Shown here piece after piece: positions 62,141-64,000 of a DNA stretch of 64,000 nucleotides; the stretch's first letter is position 1, and every line of letters begins with the position of its first letter. Location of the stretch: assembly GCF_022808855.1 (NCBI RefSeq), contig NZ_JAKZLF010000013.1, forward strand, positions 1 to 64,000. The letters run 5' to 3'. The position numbers were made by a program, and so were the translations under genes. The DNA is from Anaeromyxobacter soli (GTDB lineage Bacteria; Myxococcota; Myxococcia; Myxococcales; Anaeromyxobacteraceae). Under the pieces are notes generated by a model. The model saw nothing but the letters and a program-made list of their open reading frames with translations, did not search any database and had not been told where the DNA came from.

Positions 62141-62400
62141 TTCACGCCCTCCTTCGCGAGCTTCGGGTTGCACCGGGCGCACTGGCTCTCGGGCACGCCG
62201 TGCTCCCCGCACCAGTCGCCCTTCGCCTTGAACACGGGGACGAGCTTCGGGTTGCACCGCGTGCAGAGCGTCTTCTTCACGCCGTGCTCGCACCTGGCCG
62301 CGGTGGAGTCCGCCGCGCGCGCGGCCGGCTCGGCGGCACGGCCCGGGACGGCGGAGGTGAACAGGGTGACCAAGCCGAGCGCGAGGACGATCGTGCGCAT
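62137..62400 (-). CDS. small secreted protein with two Cys/His repeats
   Basis: 87 residues. A signal peptide (IVLALGLVTLFTSAVPG) precedes two copies of the unit found in the adjacent CzcB: C37-H39-C46-C49 (CEHGVKKTLCTRC) and C64-H67-C74-C77 (CGEHGVPESQCARC), joined by NPKLVPVFKAKGDW, almost the same linker as in CzcB. A ribosome site (AAGGAG) supports ATG 62400. It overlaps the czcB start by 4 bp. I infer a periplasmic metal-binding protein that hands ions to the adaptor. Confidence 0.85.
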   Translation of the reverse strand: MRTIVLALGLVTLFTSAVPGRAAEPAARAADSTAARCEHGVKKTLCTRCNPKLVPVFKAKGDWCGEHGVPESQCARCNPKLAKEGVK

Positions 62401-62529
62401 GGACTCTTCTCCTTCCGCGCAGTGGGCGCGGCGAGCGGACCGCGCTATCGCGCGGGCGCGTCGTGGACTTTGGACGAAGGACGGGGAAACCCGCTCGAGC
62501 GGGCACACTGCTCCCGTGATGGGAGCGCG

Positions 62530-62835
62530 TCAGGCTCTCGGCGGGTGAAACACGCCGGCCGTCACCACCGGGAGCCGAGGCGACGCCTGCGCGACGACGA
62601 CGCTGCGCACGATCGTCGCTGCTGCCGGGCCGGGGCACGGCGCGCCGACCACGGCGAGGGATGCATGCACGTTCGCGCAGATGCCCTGGGCGCAGTTCGG
62701 CGGACAGTGCTTGCCGTCCAGCGCGCCGTCGCACGCCGCTGCGCAGTCGTCGTCCAGCGCGGCCGTGAGGACCTGGGGGACGCCCGACGTGAACACGCCG
62801 ACGGCGACGAGGACGAGCACACGCAGGAGGCGCAT
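62530..62835 (-). CDS. small secreted Cys-rich protein of the metal-efflux operon
   Basis: 101 residues: signal peptide (LLRVLVLVAVGVFTSGVPQVLTA), then an acidic Cys-rich segment DDDCAAACDGALDGKHCPPNC followed by AQGICANVH (five Cys in this region, one more in GAPCPG), and a C-terminus ending VFHPPRA. Small proteins of this sort with a Cys/Asp-rich middle accompany heavy-metal RND operons, but I cannot name the family. The ATG lies 2 bp after the CadC-type stop. A 129-bp gap separates it from the next gene. Confidence 0.75.
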   Translation of the reverse strand: MRLLRVLVLVAVGVFTSGVPQVLTAALDDDCAAACDGALDGKHCPPNCAQGICANVHASLAVVGAPCPGPAAATIVRSVVVAQASPRLPVVTAGVFHPPRA

Positions 62836-62837
62836 GC

Positions 62838-63227
62838 TCACCGCGTCCCTTCGAGCGCGGTCTCGAGCGCTTCCCGGACCCACGCGTCGGCGAGGCTGTA
62901 GTACGCGAGCTTGCCGTCCATTCGGAACTTCACGAGGCCGAGCCTGCGGAGGAGCTGCAGCTGCTGCGAGGTGGCGGGCATCGAGCGCCCCGCGACCTTC
63001 GAGAGATCGCAGACGCACAGCTCGGCGCGGCAGAGCGCGTGCAGGATGCGGACCCGGGTGGGATCGGAGAGCGCCGAGAACCGCTCGGCGACCTGCAAGA
63101 TGGCCGCGTCGTCCGGGGCCGCGGCGCGAACCGCGGCGACCCTGCGCGCGTCCACGCACACCACCGCGCACTCACCCGACGCGTCGAGGCGCGGGGGACG
63201 GGCACGGCGGGGTCGGGCGGAAGTCAC
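62838..63227 (-). CDS. CadC/SmtB-type metal-responsive repressor (ArsR family)
   Basis: 129-residue winged-helix repressor. The ELCVCDL metal-binding motif lies in the first DNA-binding helix and SMPATSQQLQLLRRLGLVKFRMDGKLAYYSLAD is the reader and wing. The N-terminus carries CAVVC (residues about 20-24) followed by VDARRV, which mirrors the C-x3-C-x-D-x2-[KR]-V start of staphylococcal CadC, where these cysteines and the CVC pair form the Cd/Pb site. It should release DNA when Cd, Pb or Zn binds. GTG 63227 is the best start that keeps the first Cys pair. It is the first gene of the efflux operon. Confidence 0.88.
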   Translation of the reverse strand: MTSARPRRARPPRLDASGECAVVCVDARRVAAVRAAAPDDAAILQVAERFSALSDPTRVRILHALCRAELCVCDLSKVAGRSMPATSQQLQLLRRLGLVKFRMDGKLAYYSLADAWVREALETALEGTR

Positions 63228-63240
63228 TTCCACGACTTCG

Positions 63241-63269
63241 AAACTACGAAATCGGCTCCGCTCGGTCAA
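63241..63269 (-). promoter_or_regulatory. promoter of the metal-efflux operon
   Basis: TTGACC, a 17-bp spacer and TAGTTT on the minus strand. The -10 box is flanked by TTCG and CGAA half-sites, so the CadC-type protein could bind over it and shut off its own operon. The start of transcription would lie about 7 nt before GTG 63227. Confidence 0.55.
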
Positions 63270-63285
63270 GCGGCCGCGGAGGACC

Positions 63286-64000
63286 TCACCGCAGCGTCTT
63301 CAGGAACAGGAGCAGATCGTCCCAATCCTGCCCGCTCAGCTGCCAGCGCGGCATGCGGGGGTCGAGCGTCTCGCCGTCGGCGCCGACGCCCTCGACGACC
63401 GCGCGGCGGATGAGCTCGTCCGTATACGTGGGGCCTCGAGTGCCGTCGGGCTCGCGCAGGCCGGACGGGTCCGTGAGGTTCGGGTACGTGATGTTCGGCG
63501 TCGTGAACATCATGGTGCGGAGGCCATGCCCATCGGACCCGTGACAGCCTGCGCAGCCGCTCCTGGTCATCATCATCATCCCGAAGCCGCCGCTGCGGAC
63601 GATCGGCTGTCCGTCAGCGCCGATCCCCCAGTCGAAGATGCGCTCGCCGAGAGCGACGGGATCGCCGCTCGGGCCGGGGACGACGCCCGGGCCACCGCCG
63701 CATCCGTTCGCCATCGGTCCCCAGCCGTAGCCGTAGCCGTCGAGACCGCTCATCATCTGTCCGCACCGCGCGTAGACGTGCGCGGAGTACGAGGCCATGA
63801 CGTCCGCGTGACGGAAGGCCTCCGCCTGGTCGTCGGTCAGGCTCGCGAAGGTGCACGCGACGCGGCCGTGCGCGTCGAGCTCGGCGAGCATCGCGCTCGC
63901 GACGCAGCTCATGTCCACGTACGCGACGCCGTCGTGCGCACCGATGAAGCCGTCCATCGCGCCGCTCAGCTGGACCATCTGCGAGATCCACGGACGCACC
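63286..64000 (-). CDS. c-type cytochrome, 5' end outside the window
   Basis: The visible 237 residues are the C-terminal part; the frame is open to the right edge, so signal peptide and start are not seen. One haem motif CAGCHGSDGHG is followed by PRMPRWQLSGQDWDDLLLFLKTL, with Met as probable sixth ligand, as in cytochrome c class I domains. Before it lies a Met/Gly/Tyr-rich stretch (MMSGLDGYGYGWGPMANGCGGG) and MMMMTRSGC, unusual for a cytochrome. It is the next gene upstream of the metal-efflux operon on the same strand. Confidence 0.72.
   Translation of the reverse strand, partial: VRPWISQMVQLSGAMDGFIGAHDGVAYVDMSCVASAMLAELDAHGRVACTFASLTDDQAEAFRHADVMASYSAHVYARCGQMMSGLDGYGYGWGPMANGCGGGPGVVPGPSGDPVALGERIFDWGIGADGQPIVRSGGFGMMMMTRSGCAGCHGSDGHGLRTMMFTTPNITYPNLTDPSGLREPDGTRGPTYTDELIRRAVVEGVGADGETLDPRMPRWQLSGQDWDDLLLFLKTLR

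Overview
The window is very GC-rich (third codon positions nearly all G or C), packed with short-gap or 4-bp-overlap gene runs (ATGA/GTGA) and uses many GTG, TTG and even CTG starts. Gene content (LOS/lipid A genes, sigma-54 enhancer-binding regulator, HEAT/HAMP/SpoIID proteins, succinate dehydrogenase with cytochrome b558, multihaem cytochromes, CzcCBA) fits a free-living, soil-type, respiratory Gram-negative of the Myxococcota, most like Anaeromyxobacter. That assignment is inference from gene content and base composition; no rRNA gene lies inside the window.

Left edge (1-592): a non-coding block on the minus strand with six regularly spaced sigma-70-type promoters (each with a 17-bp spacer) followed by a boxA-like leader. 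It almost certainly drives an rRNA operon that begins just off the left edge.

593-12349 (minus): one long run, msbA - PHP phosphoesterase - kdtA - waaF - lpxK - lpxL - rfaE1 - rfaE2 - glycosyltransferase - Trm112-like - yicC - gmk, making, decorating and flipping the Kdo/heptose-lipid A core. 12539-20894: an EF-G paralogue, an acyl-CoA synthetase, MarC, lpxB coupled to a polyprenyl-phosphate mannosyltransferase-like gene, and small unknowns. 20947-24616: a sulfur-flavoured module (ArsR-type regulator, octahaem cytochrome of the tetrathionate-reductase type, small secreted protein, split YeeE/YedE transporter, inverted-repeat operator). 24908-32234: histidine kinase/receiver pair, a beta-barrel protein, a LOG-family enzyme and sdhCAB.

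33309-50776: an exopolysaccharide locus. Wza, an outer-membrane barrel, a Wzc-like co-polymerase, a BY-kinase-like ATPase, a WbaP-type initiating transferase, a YvcK/CofD protein, an aminotransferase flanked by two FemAB/GNAT-fold proteins, a deacetylase, a Wzy-like polymerase and a glycosyltransferase run on the minus strand; a Wzx flippase converges from the plus strand. A good sigma-54 promoter sits 48 bp before wza, and a sigma-54-dependent response regulator lies beside the locus, so the two are plausibly linked.

50932-56145: small membrane protein, rhodanese remnant, SpoIID-like lipoprotein, HAMP and HEAT proteins, class-IV aminotransferase, zinc-ribbon protein. 56200-64000: a heavy-metal efflux operon (CadC-type repressor, two small secreted Cys-rich proteins, CzcB, CzcA, CzcC) and the 3' part of a c-type cytochrome gene. 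The most novel signal in the window is here: a repeated C-x(1,2)-H-x(6)-C-x(2)-C unit carried four times at the N-terminus of CzcB and twice in the small secreted protein encoded immediately before it.
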